From Gelatoporia subvermispora B (Eukaryota > Basidiomycota > Agaricomycetes > Polyporales > Gelatoporiaceae), in assembly GCA_000320605.2 (NCBI GenBank), contig KB445818.1, forward strand, positions 223,273 through 287,272: 64,000 nt of DNA. The letters run 5' to 3'. The notes under the pieces were generated by a model that ran no database searches, was not told the DNA's origin, and was given only the letters and a program-made list of their open reading frames with translations. Position 1 is the stretch's first letter, and every line of letters starts with the position of its first letter. Shown piece by piece: positions 12,601 through 23,839 of the stretch. The position numbers were made by a program, and so were the translations under genes.

Positions 12601-12896
12601 GAACCTCGGGGTATGGAGAGTCATCCTCTGTGGTGAATAAATACATCAGCATCGACGACGGTCGTACACCACAAGGTCAACGATGTCGCACCGAAGACTA
12701 TCGCATCCTTGTCGATGTTGGGGTCGTCGAACTCCGCGATGGGCACGACCTCATTGCCTTTGAGCCCTGGGCAATAGCAATGAGGACAGATCTCGCACAT
12801 CAATCATAGAGGTGCTCACCTGTCTTCTCAACGTCGACCTTCTCAGTGAAGGACTCGGAGTGGTTGCTCTGGAGGTCCTCGACAGAGCTCGCCATG
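9694..12896 (-). CDS. OPT-family oligopeptide transporter
   Basis: Proton-coupled plasma-membrane importer of small peptides (OPT superfamily, fungal Isp4/Opt branch). The gene is heavily split by introns. Its first exon at 12896 reads MASSVEDLQSNHSESFTEKV, a typical acidic cytosolic N-terminus. Downstream exons give repeated hydrophobic segments and family landmarks: HYMKVPPRPMFWGQVVATIV (the K-[IV]-P-P-R signature), a C-terminal PVIFSGTGAIPPATAFNYVP, WTIVGFVFNYVIRRRHFSWW, and a final exon with ALDSGLAVSAIIIFFCLQYP, TIQTWWGNTVSF and a stop at 9694-9696. I could follow the frame through most exons without a break, so I consider it functional, but I did not place every intron. No TATA box stands out upstream. 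Confidence 0.93.
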
Positions 12897-15800
12897 ATGG
12901 GATGTGGGCGGGTCAAGACGTGGGACACTCCACCTGCTCGGTTCTTGTACGATTGCGGGACAGGGAGACTGCTGTTTTTAGGCGATAAGACAGCACATTG
13001 GTGTCAGTGGACAGTGTGGTGCCTTATGTCTTATCATTCCACTGAACCCGGTGCACCCGCCAAGCGCACAGCGCACACGACATAACTCCAGAACTGAGCG
13101 GGGCACACGTCAACATGTCCCGCTGTCACGTTGCCCGATGAAGCTGTGAGTCTCCGATGTTGAACCTCTTGTTCGTGTGAGAGAAGATTGCGATCCCCCG
13201 AAGGGAATCGTTGCACTCTTGAAATTGCAGATGTGCTGCCTGTATGGTTCGGATCACTATGTCAGGACATATAGCTGTTGTACAGACATACAGCTTATCC
13301 CACCGATGGGCCGTAGGTTCTCAAGAGTGTCCATGCGGGACGGGGAGAGGAAGGCCAAACTATTGCTGGATTTGGCGAGAATTTGCCATGTCTGCGCAGG
13401 AATAGCTCGGCCGTGTAGCTTGGTCTGGTGGACTACCCCATGCATAAACCGTGATATCGTGACACTTCGTCGGACCTCGGGTTGGCCGAGATCGGGTGTT
13501 TCTCCCGCAGAAGGTTCCCCTTTAGATTTGCGATGTAGTGTTTAGTGATTGAACTACTGGAGCCAGAAGCCGGGGCCGGATTATCGTTCTCTAGGCCAGG
13601 TCGACGCTAGACGGACGAAGGCATCAAGGTGATGATCATGCAGACAGCATCCAGCTCACGTCCCGAGCTTACGAGTGCATTCGTCTCGTGCGCGATAAGC
13701 GTGTGACTACGCTGCTCGACGGGACAAGAATAGGCGTGAAGTGGTGAATTGCGAGAGTGTTCTCCACGTACTCACCGTGGCCAATAGACGTTCTCGGAGT
13801 TGCCTAATGCGGCTTTTCACCAATTAGTCCTGAGAGGTGTGCTGCGGCAAGATCGGTCATACCCAATCCGATTAAATATCGTTCTCACCTCCTCTCCAGG
13901 CTCAGCGGTCTGACTCGGCAGACATGTGGGGAGGCAAAATATCGCGACAAGACTTGATAGGCGCAGGCACATTGCAATTTGAATATTGAGATTGCCTGTC
14001 TTGACTGAATTCCTCCCAAGGTCAATTAGCGAGACTCTGGATGTCATGCAATCTGCATGACCTACTGCACAAGCGTCCAGGGACAGCCTGGGCAGATGAT
14101 AACAACGTGCTCCGCAGCACATGCGACATAGAGTTCCCCACAGGCGCTACCGGACGAGCGCCGCTTGATACGCACATCTATTCCCACACCCTCGGCGGAA
14201 TGGCTTCTCACAGACGATAAAATTGTTCCGTCGAAATGCAGCCATGTAGCCACATTGCGCTGGCAGATACCGAATTGGGCGGAGTGACGGATGGCTTACC
14301 TGCCATACATCAATGGCGTCTGCGGCGCCCAAATCCAGTATCGCAACACTGCCAGTGATGTTGTCGGGATCCGACGTGTGAGGAGGATGACTTTGATGCA
14401 TTAGATCGCCTTAGACAGCCCCAGGCATTGCCGTAGTAGAGGATAGCTCATCGAAGCTTCATAGTTGCGATCGATGTCGGGAGCAAGCGTTCGCTCGTGT
14501 CGTGTTCAGTGTCGATAGCCGTGCACAGGATCATGACTAGATTGAAGGACCAAAGTCTGACATCGCTAGCGACGACGCGTCCATGAGAACTACGGGTGTT
14601 ATTGGCAATCGGGGCCCTTGCAACGACATCTCAGAAGACCTGAGAACCAAGATTGTGGTCATTCCGGACAGAAAGTGCATTACAGGGACACCTACTGATC
14701 AGGAATTTGTCGCCGTATCAGCCGGTACGTGACTCTTTGTAATTCATGTGCGCGTCACATTCTATATGTCGGAGACGCTCATTGACTATGTGATATCCGT
14801 ACCTCACGGTTGAGCGCCTCAGAGCACAAGAGGTTGACATGAGTGGAGAATGTTGGATGTCCTGCGCGCGTGTTCAGTCTACCGGAAAGAGGCTATAGAT
14901 CTACCTCCTCGGACGTCAATGAACTCGCATATCAGAAGTTCTCTTGCAGTCCAGAGGCAATGAAAGCCTGCGCTCTCGCGCGAGAGTCACTCGTGCCGCT
15001 CTTGTGCCATAAGCACCTGCTGTTAGGCAAGACCATATGCCACGTTACTCACAGAAATCGCCTTCACCTGAAGAGCCCGCCATCAAGTATACACCAGAAA
15101 ATCCATAGATCAGGATTGTAACGGAGTCGTGCATAGGGTCTGGAGGTGGTCGCGATGAGAACGACTGACGCTTGAGTCGCCGGCATCTGGATTGACTGAA
15201 GTCCACCATTCTCGCGATCGGTCACGAGATGGTTGGCTTGCTTCATCTGGAAACAAAATTACCAGCTGAATGATGTATATTCGACTAGAAACGTTGGGCC
15301 AGATTCCTGGCACGGAGCAAGGCAAGCATCAGGTGCGAACTTGAAGTTGATTGATCTAGGTTTAGCGCCCCAAGTTGTAAGTTAGCGCCCTTCCAAACAC
15401 GAGCGCCCAGATTGGACCGTGAGTCTGCCGAGCGTTTCCGGCCACACCTCCGGACGACCCCTCCCCTCAGCCTTGCTATATTTCTGTTATCACCAACGGC
15501 CTCAACCCAGAATAATCAGCGAGAACTAGTAGGTGCTCCAAGTATGCTATCTGCTGTGAGCACACAAGTCTGCTTGTCTGTCCAACATCAGATGACTTCA
15601 AAGAGACCAGACTGCCATGCGCTTCGACCTTGCGAACGCGCTAAGTGTGTGTCGCCTCTACCACGCTGGGACGGTCAGCGACTGAGTCGCGGTTCAACGC
15701 TTTAGCACCCAATTGTAGCTAATACTGCTCATAATATGGCGATAGCGACGGTCGTCGGTCAGCTCTGCATCCTCAGCACACTGGTTCAGGAGCAAGTTGC

Positions 15801-16297
15801 TCCCTTGATTCCACGATTATGGCTGCAGTATCCTCAAATTATCACAAGTCTGCGGCCCTATCCTGTGTTTTGGGAGAAATCGCATCTAGTGTTCGTATAG
15901 GTCTTTCGCCTACGATCGCACAAGGTAGTCGATCTGATATGTCTGGGCCGCCGGTATGCTCATCGTATGTTTTCAGGCGGCGACCCTACACCCAGCCATC
16001 CTAGACTGGCTGAGCAAATTTGAGTTCCTTGAAGTCTACGTGTAGGTGGTCTTCGCTTTACGCTTACCGTGCGTCGGAATTGTATATCCTGCCAAGCACT
16101 TAGGCTCGAGACTGCAATTATCAATGGATTCGGTCATGGCTCCCCGATATGATAAGTGACTTTGCGCGCATGTTCTACATAAGTAGTCCAAACCGTGACC
16201 CGAACTCGCTCTGCGCGGCCAGCGAGATCCGACACTGTGAGAACACATTCTGAGTCCTTTGGGACTCAGCACCAAGTGATGTCGGCCATACCTAGGA
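12897..16297. other. Long intergenic region, no gene recognised
   Basis: About 3.4 kb with no frame longer than roughly 120 codons and none with a motif. It separates the OPT promoter from the next minus-strand gene. I see no tRNA, LTR, inverted repeat or tandem array; it may hold degraded repeats too old to see by eye. Confidence 0.4.
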
Positions 16298-16750
16298 CTA
16301 ATCCACCAAGCTACACCCATACAGAACATATCCTTCGGCTGTAAGGCTAAGAGTGAGTACAAGAGGACTGCGAATCATGTGTGGGATGTCACGTAAGGGC
16401 TTACCGGTAGAATTAGTGCATCCCGTAACCATCGTCCCCGAGGTGCTAACAGGTTCATATGAGCAACAGTAAAAGACCGGAAGGATAGCGGGAACATACC
16501 ATGCGCTGCTGGTCGCCGCCGCGCAGTCGACTGCCACCAGCATCGAGGCGTCGCTCGCAAGTGTGACGATGTCGCTAACTAAGGTGAATATGTCGCTGAC
16601 GACCGTGAGGGTGTCGGTAAGAACCATGGTGATGTCGTCTTTGTTTCCGACGGCCGCACAACACTGTGCATCGGAGATGGTCTGGGATGTGGGGGTGGCA
16701 GCAGCACAGACCGCAAAGGCAGTGAGGGCGGTGAGAGTGGAGACCTTCAT
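16298..16750 (-). CDS. Small secreted hydrophobin-like cysteine protein
   Basis: The ATG at 16750 opens a classic signal peptide (MKVSTLTALTAFAVCAAATP). The mature part continues with AQCCAAVG, then a Thr/Val/Asp-rich repeat-like amphipathic stretch (three similar LVSDIVTL-type heptads), then VDCAAATSS and GCTNST. Size, secretion signal, the CC pair, the aliphatic middle and the later single cysteines resemble class I hydrophobins, which coat aerial structures. It does not match the eight-Cys pattern: no Cys lies before the first CC, and the later cysteines depend on splicing. If the good GTATGT...TTAG intron (about 54 nt, roughly 16461-16514) is removed, one Cys is created and a second CC pair is lost; if it is retained, the reverse holds. 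The 3' end beyond GCTNST is also uncertain. Call it hydrophobin-like, not hydrophobin. Confidence 0.5.
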   Translation of the reverse strand: MKVSTLTALTAFAVCAAATPTSQTISDAQCCAAVGNKDDITMVLTDTLTVVSDIFTLVSDIVTLASDASMLVAVDCAAATSSAWYVPAILPVFYCCSYEPVSTSGTMVTGCTNSTGKPLRDIPHMIRSPLVLTLSLTAEGYVLYGCSLVD

Positions 16751-17951
16751 TGCAGAGAGTTGGGACGTGTTTGACCGGCGAACAGACAGTGTATCCTGGT
16801 AGTCCTTTAGATCGATACTCTTTTATACGGCTGCGCTAACCGCCACATCCTCCGCAATATCCTTACTCAGAAGGCACAGAGAAATTAATGAGTCAAACAG
16901 TATGTCTTGCGTCTTGCGGAGTGCATGCCAATTCTGAAGGACGGCAAGCTATGAGAGAAGACCACGAAGAGCGTGGCGTTAGACAGCATCGATCGCCACC
17001 TCCGCCATCACCATAGACCTAAGACCCCCCAAAATCCGCCTCGTACCGGTTCAGAATTTCCAGTGGATATATTCGATGTCCAGCTCTGCAATGGAACTCG
17101 AAAAGGTCGCCTCAATCGACCAGTTGTCGAGAATGGTTAGTTCACGGGCACCATTTCCCGTGTGTAATCGTTAAGTAGCACAGAACGATCATGGTTATGA
17201 CGTCGAACCCCGGAAGACAGCAAGAAAAGTCAATGGAGCACAGTGGAGAGCCGAAGACGAGCAAAGGTCCCTAGCATGTACATAGCAGAAAGATGTCAGA
17301 GGCTAACAAATGTATCATCACGTTTGGAAGGCGCACACGGCTTTGCGCAGTCCCGCTCGATGCAGAAGGGGCGATGGGACCTCCCGCCGAGTGGTGCCGA
17401 GAAACATCATACATCTGCTCGCCGGGCACCTGCAAAGGGAAGAGACCAGCACGCAGCGCGGTAAGACACAACTTTGGGAAAAGGTCAGAGAGAAGCGCTG
17501 TTCGCCACACCACGCACTCGCACCATCCACCATCCGCACTACTCCATCGGGCCCGAACAAGAGCCGCCCGGCGCTCAAATTCAATGTGCTCGTTTCTCTC
17601 GGGCCCGCAAACACCACCGGCTAGCTAGCAGCTCAGAGTCGAGCTTCAAGCCTCCATCGCTATCTCGACCTCTGTTGCGGTCGTCACTGTCCGAGTGCTG
17701 TGCTCTGTCAATACACAGGCCACTTGTGGTAGTAATTTAGACACCCCATGAATTGTTCCGAATTTTCCTGCGTATCGGACCTCGGGTGGGTATGGATGTG
17801 AATGAGCGGTACGTGACCATCCTCGCTAGCGGATGTGCAGATGAATGTACAGCTCGGAATAACGTTCCGACTGTTGTTACGGCCGTATCACGGGAGACAT
17901 CGGTGACATCCATGTAGTAATGTACGGACGCTCGTCAAACGATGAAGCTTC
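16751..17951. other. Intergenic, no gene supported
   Basis: Promoter side of the secreted protein and 3' side of the P450. Short frames around 17240-17740 are pyrimidine/GC-biased shadows without domains. Confidence 0.45.
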
Positions 17952-19721
17952 CTAGACCAAGGTCGAGAATTCCCTCTTGCGAACAATGACATCAATATCT
18001 CCGCGAGGCTGCATAATGCCGCTACCGAGGCGGCTCCAGTCGAACTCCGGTCTCACACCAGATCTGTCCGCGAGCTCGACGGTGGCGTAAGTCAAGATGA
18101 GAGCAACCAGCGTCTTCAGCTCTCCGATAACAAAATGCCTAATCCATTTCGCTTAGTGATTGCTTGAGACTAAACAGAGGACAAACGCACCTGCCCTCGC
18201 AGATGGACACGCCACCGCCGAACGGCATGGAATGGTTCGGCACGGACCTCCCATCCTTTGTGAATGTCTTACCCTCGCAATATCGATCTACGCGGAACGC
18301 CGCAGCATCAGGGTGAATTTCGTCATCCAGATGCACCGCGCGTGTGACCGCGATCACAACGTCATCCTTTTGAAGACTATAGCCACCAAGCTCGACGGGC
18401 TCAACGACGCGCCGGATGGGCATGACACTGCTGCTTATTCTGAGCGACTCCTGGACAGCGGATGCCAATAACGGCATCGCCTTCGTGGAATCTGCCATGA
18501 ACTCGTGGAACGTCGTGGCATCGAGGGTCTTTTCTGGGTGCTGCGATACCCAACTTGTGCGGGCGCGGTCGATTTCGGCGACGAGCGGCGCAAGTCCGTT
18601 AGGCTCAAAAAGCATGAAGGCCATGACCCAATACGCAGCCCAGAGTCCATTTGTTTGTGACGCCCACATGTCGGCTGCCATCACGATAGCAGCAGTGCGT
18701 GCATCCTAATGTGCGTCAGTACTGTACTCCGCGGTTTCCTTATCGCCAACTTACCCATCCCCCTTGCTGCTTGACGTCGAGTGTCAACTTGGCGAGCGGT
18801 GGGACGTCGACGTCCTCGTCAAGCTCGACCTCTTTTACGTAGTCTTCTAGCACGCTGATAACGTTCCACCAAGCACGACGCGCCTTTGCGAGCATAAAGC
18901 CTGGCGCACCCGCAGCCATAAGCGGAAAATCGCGGTCGAAGCGTTGGAAGTTCGCAAGCGTCTGTCGGGCTGGGAACAGCTCGCCAAAAAGCGCCTTGCC
19001 AGTGGCTTCGTAGGCTGTCGGAACGATGAAGTCCGCCATACGAGTTTTCCGGCCAGACATCTCAGCAATGCTGGCTAGCACGTTGTGGTGGGCGTGATGG
19101 GTATAATGTTTGAGCATCTCGGGCACGCTGGTCGGGGCGAGCACCCTGTGGTGCGCCAGGAACCAGCTTTTGACTAGATCAGGTGGCATCGCAGCGCCCG
19201 GAATGAGGAAAACTTCCTCGTTCATCTTCATCCGGATATCGTGGAAATCGTAGTGCTATAAATCGGGGTCGGCGCAGGAAGAAAGGGAGCGAAGGACTAA
19301 TATGTACCTTGCTATCCCGAAATATAGACTGTATCAACTGAGAAAGGCGTGGGTCATGTCAATGCGGATCAGATAAGCAAAGTGCAATGCTCACTGTAGG
19401 AGATGTCACATAGATCATGCTCTTGCCTACCGTCTTCAGCTTGAAGACCGGGCCGTACCTTTGACTAAGTCCGAGGCTTCGTTACTACTTTACGACATGC
19501 TTTCACGATTTCAACACGCACGTCATCTTCTCAAAGAACGCGTCCGGGTTCCTTCCCATCTCGATCGCAGAACCAAGCCATGGAATCCAATATGGCACGC
19601 GAGGCGGTCTATGAAGTCCAGATGATTGTTGCTTCACGTAGAAGAAAAGGACTCCAGCGACAAAGAGCACAAGTGCAACAGCATACTGGTGGTCTGCAAG
19701 CTGTTCGCAAAGGCTGTTCAT
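17952..19721 (-). CDS. Cytochrome P450 monooxygenase
   Basis: Membrane-anchored haem-thiolate oxygenase; substrate unknown. The N-terminal exon (ATG at 19721) has an ER anchor (YAVALVLFVAGVLFFYV) and a proline hinge (HRPPRVPYWIPWLGSAIEMG). Further exons give YGPVFKLKTVGKSMIYVTSP, LIQSIFRDSK, a central exon with FQRFDRDFPLMAAGAPGFML, the I-helix/K-helix part with QESLRISSS (the E-x-x-R motif), and the haem-binding loop MPFGGGVSICEGR with its axial Cys, continuing after an intron as HFVIGELKTLVALIL. The protein ends VRKREFSTLV. The FGGG-x-S-x-C-E-G-R loop and overall layout resemble fungal P450s related to the CYP7/CYP8 clan (sterol 7-alpha-hydroxylase/prostacyclin-synthase-like) rather than the large CYP5144 or CYP512 groups; the family number is not assigned. 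It looks complete. It is isolated, with no biosynthetic cluster genes next to it. Confidence 0.93.
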
Positions 19722-21341
19722 TCTGAGGTAGGCTGTACTTCTTGGACGATCGGGGCGAAAAGTCCTGGCTTAGAAGCTCATCAAGTCTCGAGTAATTGAC
19801 TCGTCGCTGAATGCAGGTGTCAAGTAGCTTGTGGGAGGTATGAACAAGTGTGCCCGGTGGTGGCCGTGGTGAAACGCTATGGCGCGCTGGATAACCATTA
19901 TAAATGGTGGACACTTTGCAGTCGATTCCGCCAACGCACTAAAGCCTGAGAGCGACCCTGAACAAGCGCTATAGGCGCTAATTTGCCACGCGCCTATTGG
20001 AGCGGTAAGCGCGCAAACTTCTGCTGAACTTCAACAGACTTCAACCTCACGGAGGATTCAGGTTTTTTGCGAGAAAGATTGCCCATAATCTTTTTTGCAT
20101 TTATCTGCACTTCTCTGCACAGAGAAACCAATGGTCACATTAATCACGAAGAAGCTGGAACCCATAGGAGATCTCCTTACTGTCAAATTTTAGCGCTTCA
20201 GCCTTGGGTGTGAACTTGCTTGGGATACCCCTATAATTCAGTTGACCGAAAAGCATCTCTGCGTTGACTCTCTGTGCTGACTGATATATGACCCTCTTAT
20301 TTGGTAACTTCTGACGCACTTGTGTGCTACGTGCACCGCTGCATAGTAGGTCCTCCCCTCCAATTTGCTACGCCATAGTTATTGATACTTTGGCCGTCAG
20401 TAAGCAGGCGGATCGCTCCTGTGTGTCCACAGTCAACTCATCGAGGAGTCAACTAATCATAGCTCGCGTACCTAGTGTCTGCTCCCTATAACATGTGCAC
20501 ACTTGAATGGGCGATGCCAATTTCGGCTATATCTCGTGGCTGCGAGCTGACGCTCCGTTCCGTCTTTTCTACGCCAGAGTGGGATCTAGGCTGCGGGATC
20601 CCGGTATTTTCATGACGGCCGGATTATCTGCACTGAACCTAGGTCAGGTCAGATCAGGACATGTTGGAGCTTTCATCGAACCTTTGCCTTTTGTGGCTCT
20701 CACAGAGGCTCGGGCACTCCCTCGGGCACACCAGTAAGCAGCACGAAGACAAGGCGAGTCTCGCAAAGCACCATCGTGGGTACCTCAGTCCTTCCGGCTA
20801 TGAAGCTCACCTACTCCGGAGATAATTTGATCGCCACTTACCGCGGCCGAAAAGCGGCTCGCTGGCGTCTAGCCTCGCACGACAGTCGAATTTGCTCCGG
20901 GTTTTTTGGTATGTGCTCTACTTCTGCATCGCTGAACGCCAAACGATAGAATGGTTATTGAATGCAGATGATAGCTTATCCTGATTGTCTATGTATCTAC
21001 GGCATCTCTGTCCGGTGGGAGGTCCAATTGCCGGACGTTCCGTACACCCTACCGAGCACCGCAAGTCGTACCTGTCAATGCCACGTTACCTACGTCTCCA
21101 CTGCGGCTCTTCCCAGTAGGGTGATGGCCTCACTCACTGGCCGAAGCCCGAAGCTTCTTTCCTTTCCTGTCCTGCAGTATTACAGATCCGCGTACAAACA
21201 ACCTTACATCAAGATTGCGGAATGATGCCAGATGCACAGCAGCCGGCCCACGCTGGGGAAGTGCGTCGCTAGTGACCTCTTATACAGGGATGCGAAGAAT
21301 GCACGGAGGCCTTCCTCCTCCCCTCTATCGCACGCTCGGCC
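19722..21341. other. Intergenic (divergent promoter region of P450 and MFS)
   Basis: The P450 and the MFS exporter are divergently transcribed from this 1.6 kb gap. No coding frame is convincing; the longest (20507-20737, +) has no domain. The gap may contain shared regulatory sites, but none is recognisable. Confidence 0.45.
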
Positions 21342-23839
21342 ATGACATTGTCCGACCATCATGTGGAGTTGGTCGTCTTTGCTCACGATGACCCAGACGA
21401 CCCGAAGAATTGGTCGCACCCGAGGAAGCTGACGACCATGGCCACGCTTTGCCTCTTAGTTTTCTGTGCAGTCTTTGGATCATCAGTCTATGTATGTCGA
21501 CTCCTCTTTCCAGGCGAAGACTATCCTGACCATATCGTCCAGGCCCCAGGACAACAAATGATTCGAGAACGTTACGGAGTTAGTGCCGACGTCGCAAGCA
21601 TAGGACTCACTCTATATGTTCTCGGCTTTGGCTTCGCACCGCTGCTATGTGCGTCTCATTCTCCTGTGGCACTCATTCGCTCGTTCTGACTGCGGTTGCA
21701 GGGGGTAACTATCTCCCTTTACTCCCTCTTAATATCCCAGCCGATCGTCAATGTACAGGTCCTCTGAGCGAGATGTACGGACGTAAACGTCCATTGATGG
21801 TGTCATGGGTCCTCCTCATGGGTGAGTCGAATGACGTACGGGCTGATGTCTCGTTAACCGTTGTATGTTATCACCTAGCCGCTACAGTCCCATCCGCATT
21901 TGTTGACAACATTGCAGTGATACTGGTCTGTGCGTATAAGTCTGTCCGCAACCTGAACACAATTCTTAATCTATACAGTCAGATTCTTCTCCGGCTGTGC
22001 GGCTGCATCCGCATTGAACAGGTTCGTCATGTTACCGTTCTCCTGCGCATCGGTATTGACGATCCTTCCGCAGTGGTCCTGGTGTCTTAACTGAGTTCGA
22101 TGACTGATTCCCTGTGTGATGACCACGCTGATATGTTGTGCAGCCTATGGCCGAACGACTTCCACACCCTGGGTAGAAGTGCGTTTCTGTTCATCTCTCC
22201 TGGACTACGATGCTGACTTCCCTTCAGTGAATTCTTATTTGTATGACCCGCTTGTAACAATCTTTTCGTCTCCTCTGACGACCGAGTCATTTCAGCGCGT
22301 TCTCCGCTCTGTCTGGACCATGTTTCGGCTCGCTCGTTGGTTTTTTCGTCGCCGCGCACTCGGGGCAGACGTGCGCCGTTCCCACCCATATTTTATCTTC
22401 GGTGATAACTCATCTACTGCATAGTCTCTGGGTTCTACGTCTACACCTATTCTTTTGCGTCGCATGCTGGCCGCTGGTCTTCCTCCTGCCAGAGACATAT
22501 TCGCCGACTATCCTCGCACAGCGCGCCGGCCGTCTGAGGAAGGAGGGCAATACGCGTGCTCGTGCTCCCGTTGAACTACATGCGAAGAGCACCATGCAAA
22601 TCCTGAAGGGTCACATCGGTAGACCCATAGGTTCGTTGAGGACGCATTGTCTAGCACCTCGAGCCTAACAGTCCCACGCAGCGATGCTCGCTTACGAACC
22701 AATCGTCCAGGGTGCCGCGCTGTGGATCACAATCACGTATGGTATACTCTAGTATGTCCCTCTTCATCCGATGGTGCCTGCATCCCCCAACTCTTCCGCA
22801 CAGCTTCTTCTTCGAAGTATATCCTATCGTGTTCATTCAGCAGGTATGCGACCGTCCAGGATACTGCATAGCGCGTACTGAATCACTTATCTGCAGCACG
22901 GCATTCCATTCCAGCTGTGCGGACTGATGTTCCTCGGAGTTAGCCTGGGCATGGTGATTGCGATTGTAGTGCATCCATACCTTGTGCGATTATCAGAGCG
23001 TATTCCTCTACCTGGTATTGAAAGGTCTGGCGCGGATCGGCACCCTGAAGAGACACACCTCAAGGTCGTGCTACTTGCTTGGTACGTCACTTCTGCTTGT
23101 CATTAGGAGTAGGAACATTACCTACGATATTTCATTATGTAGCATCGCCCTTCCTGTATCGCTCTTCTGGTTTGCGTGGTTAGTCTGACTACTTAGCTTT
23201 CATCCCTCCCAAAGGACTCACTTAGACCTCCAAGGACGAGTGAGAGGGGGACTCCATGGATCGCTCCTGCACTTGCTGGCGTCGTCTTCGGCTACTCCAA
23301 CCTGACTCTGTTCTTCTGTTTCATTGCATAGTGAGCCCCTTCGAATGCACACTAGCTCCATGCTATCTAACATATGCTATTTAGTACTTCGCAAACATTT
23401 AGTATATACGCATCCAGCGCTGCAGCGGCAAACACGCTCTTCCGCTCCGTCGTCGCTTCTATCTTCCCGATTGTCGCTCAAACCATCGTCAACAGACTCG
23501 GAACAACATGGGGAGGTATGTGCACTCAGAATAAGCCTCGCTTGCCCACTGTTGACATGACCGCACTCGTCAGTGACCCTCTTCGGCTGTATCGCCTGCC
23601 TGTTGCTCCCCATTCCCCTTATCTTCATTCGATACGGCGCGTCCTTGCGTGCACGCTCTCGCCTGGCGAGAGAGGCGAGAGAGCTGCGCGAACGGATGCA
23701 CACGCAGCACGCGAATGAGAAAGAGACGATCGATGGAACGGAATCGTCCGATAGCACTGAAACCAGGCATGTCGATCTCGAGTCGGGAGGAACGGCCAAA
23801 GAGATAGACGAGGCTCCAGTGCATACCAAGAGTCTCTAA
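21342..23839 (+). CDS. MFS exporter, DHA1 drug/polyamine type
   Basis: Twelve-TM proton antiporter of the major facilitator superfamily, related to fungal drug and polyamine exporters. The N-terminus has the typical D-P-x-D-P-K-N-W-S-x-x-R-K lead-in (FAHDDPDDPKNWSHPRKL), TM1 to SSVYAPGQQMIRERYG, then TM2 and the motif-A loop WGPLSEMYGRKRPL. Later exons give FFSGCAAASALN, CWPLVFLLPETYSPTILAQR, a cytosolic loop, YEPIVQGAALWITITYGILY, and GTPWIAPALAGVVFGYSNLT, then YTSQTFSIYASSAAAANTLF, VTLFGCIACLLLPIPLIFIR and a charged tail ending HTKSL. About a dozen short introns interrupt it. The W-G-P-L-S-E motif is recovered only if a 3-nt exon (21702-21704) is included between two introns of 53 and 54 nt. 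One donor near 23176 (GC|GTGGTTAGT) is atypical but restores frame. I consider the gene intact. Confidence 0.92.
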
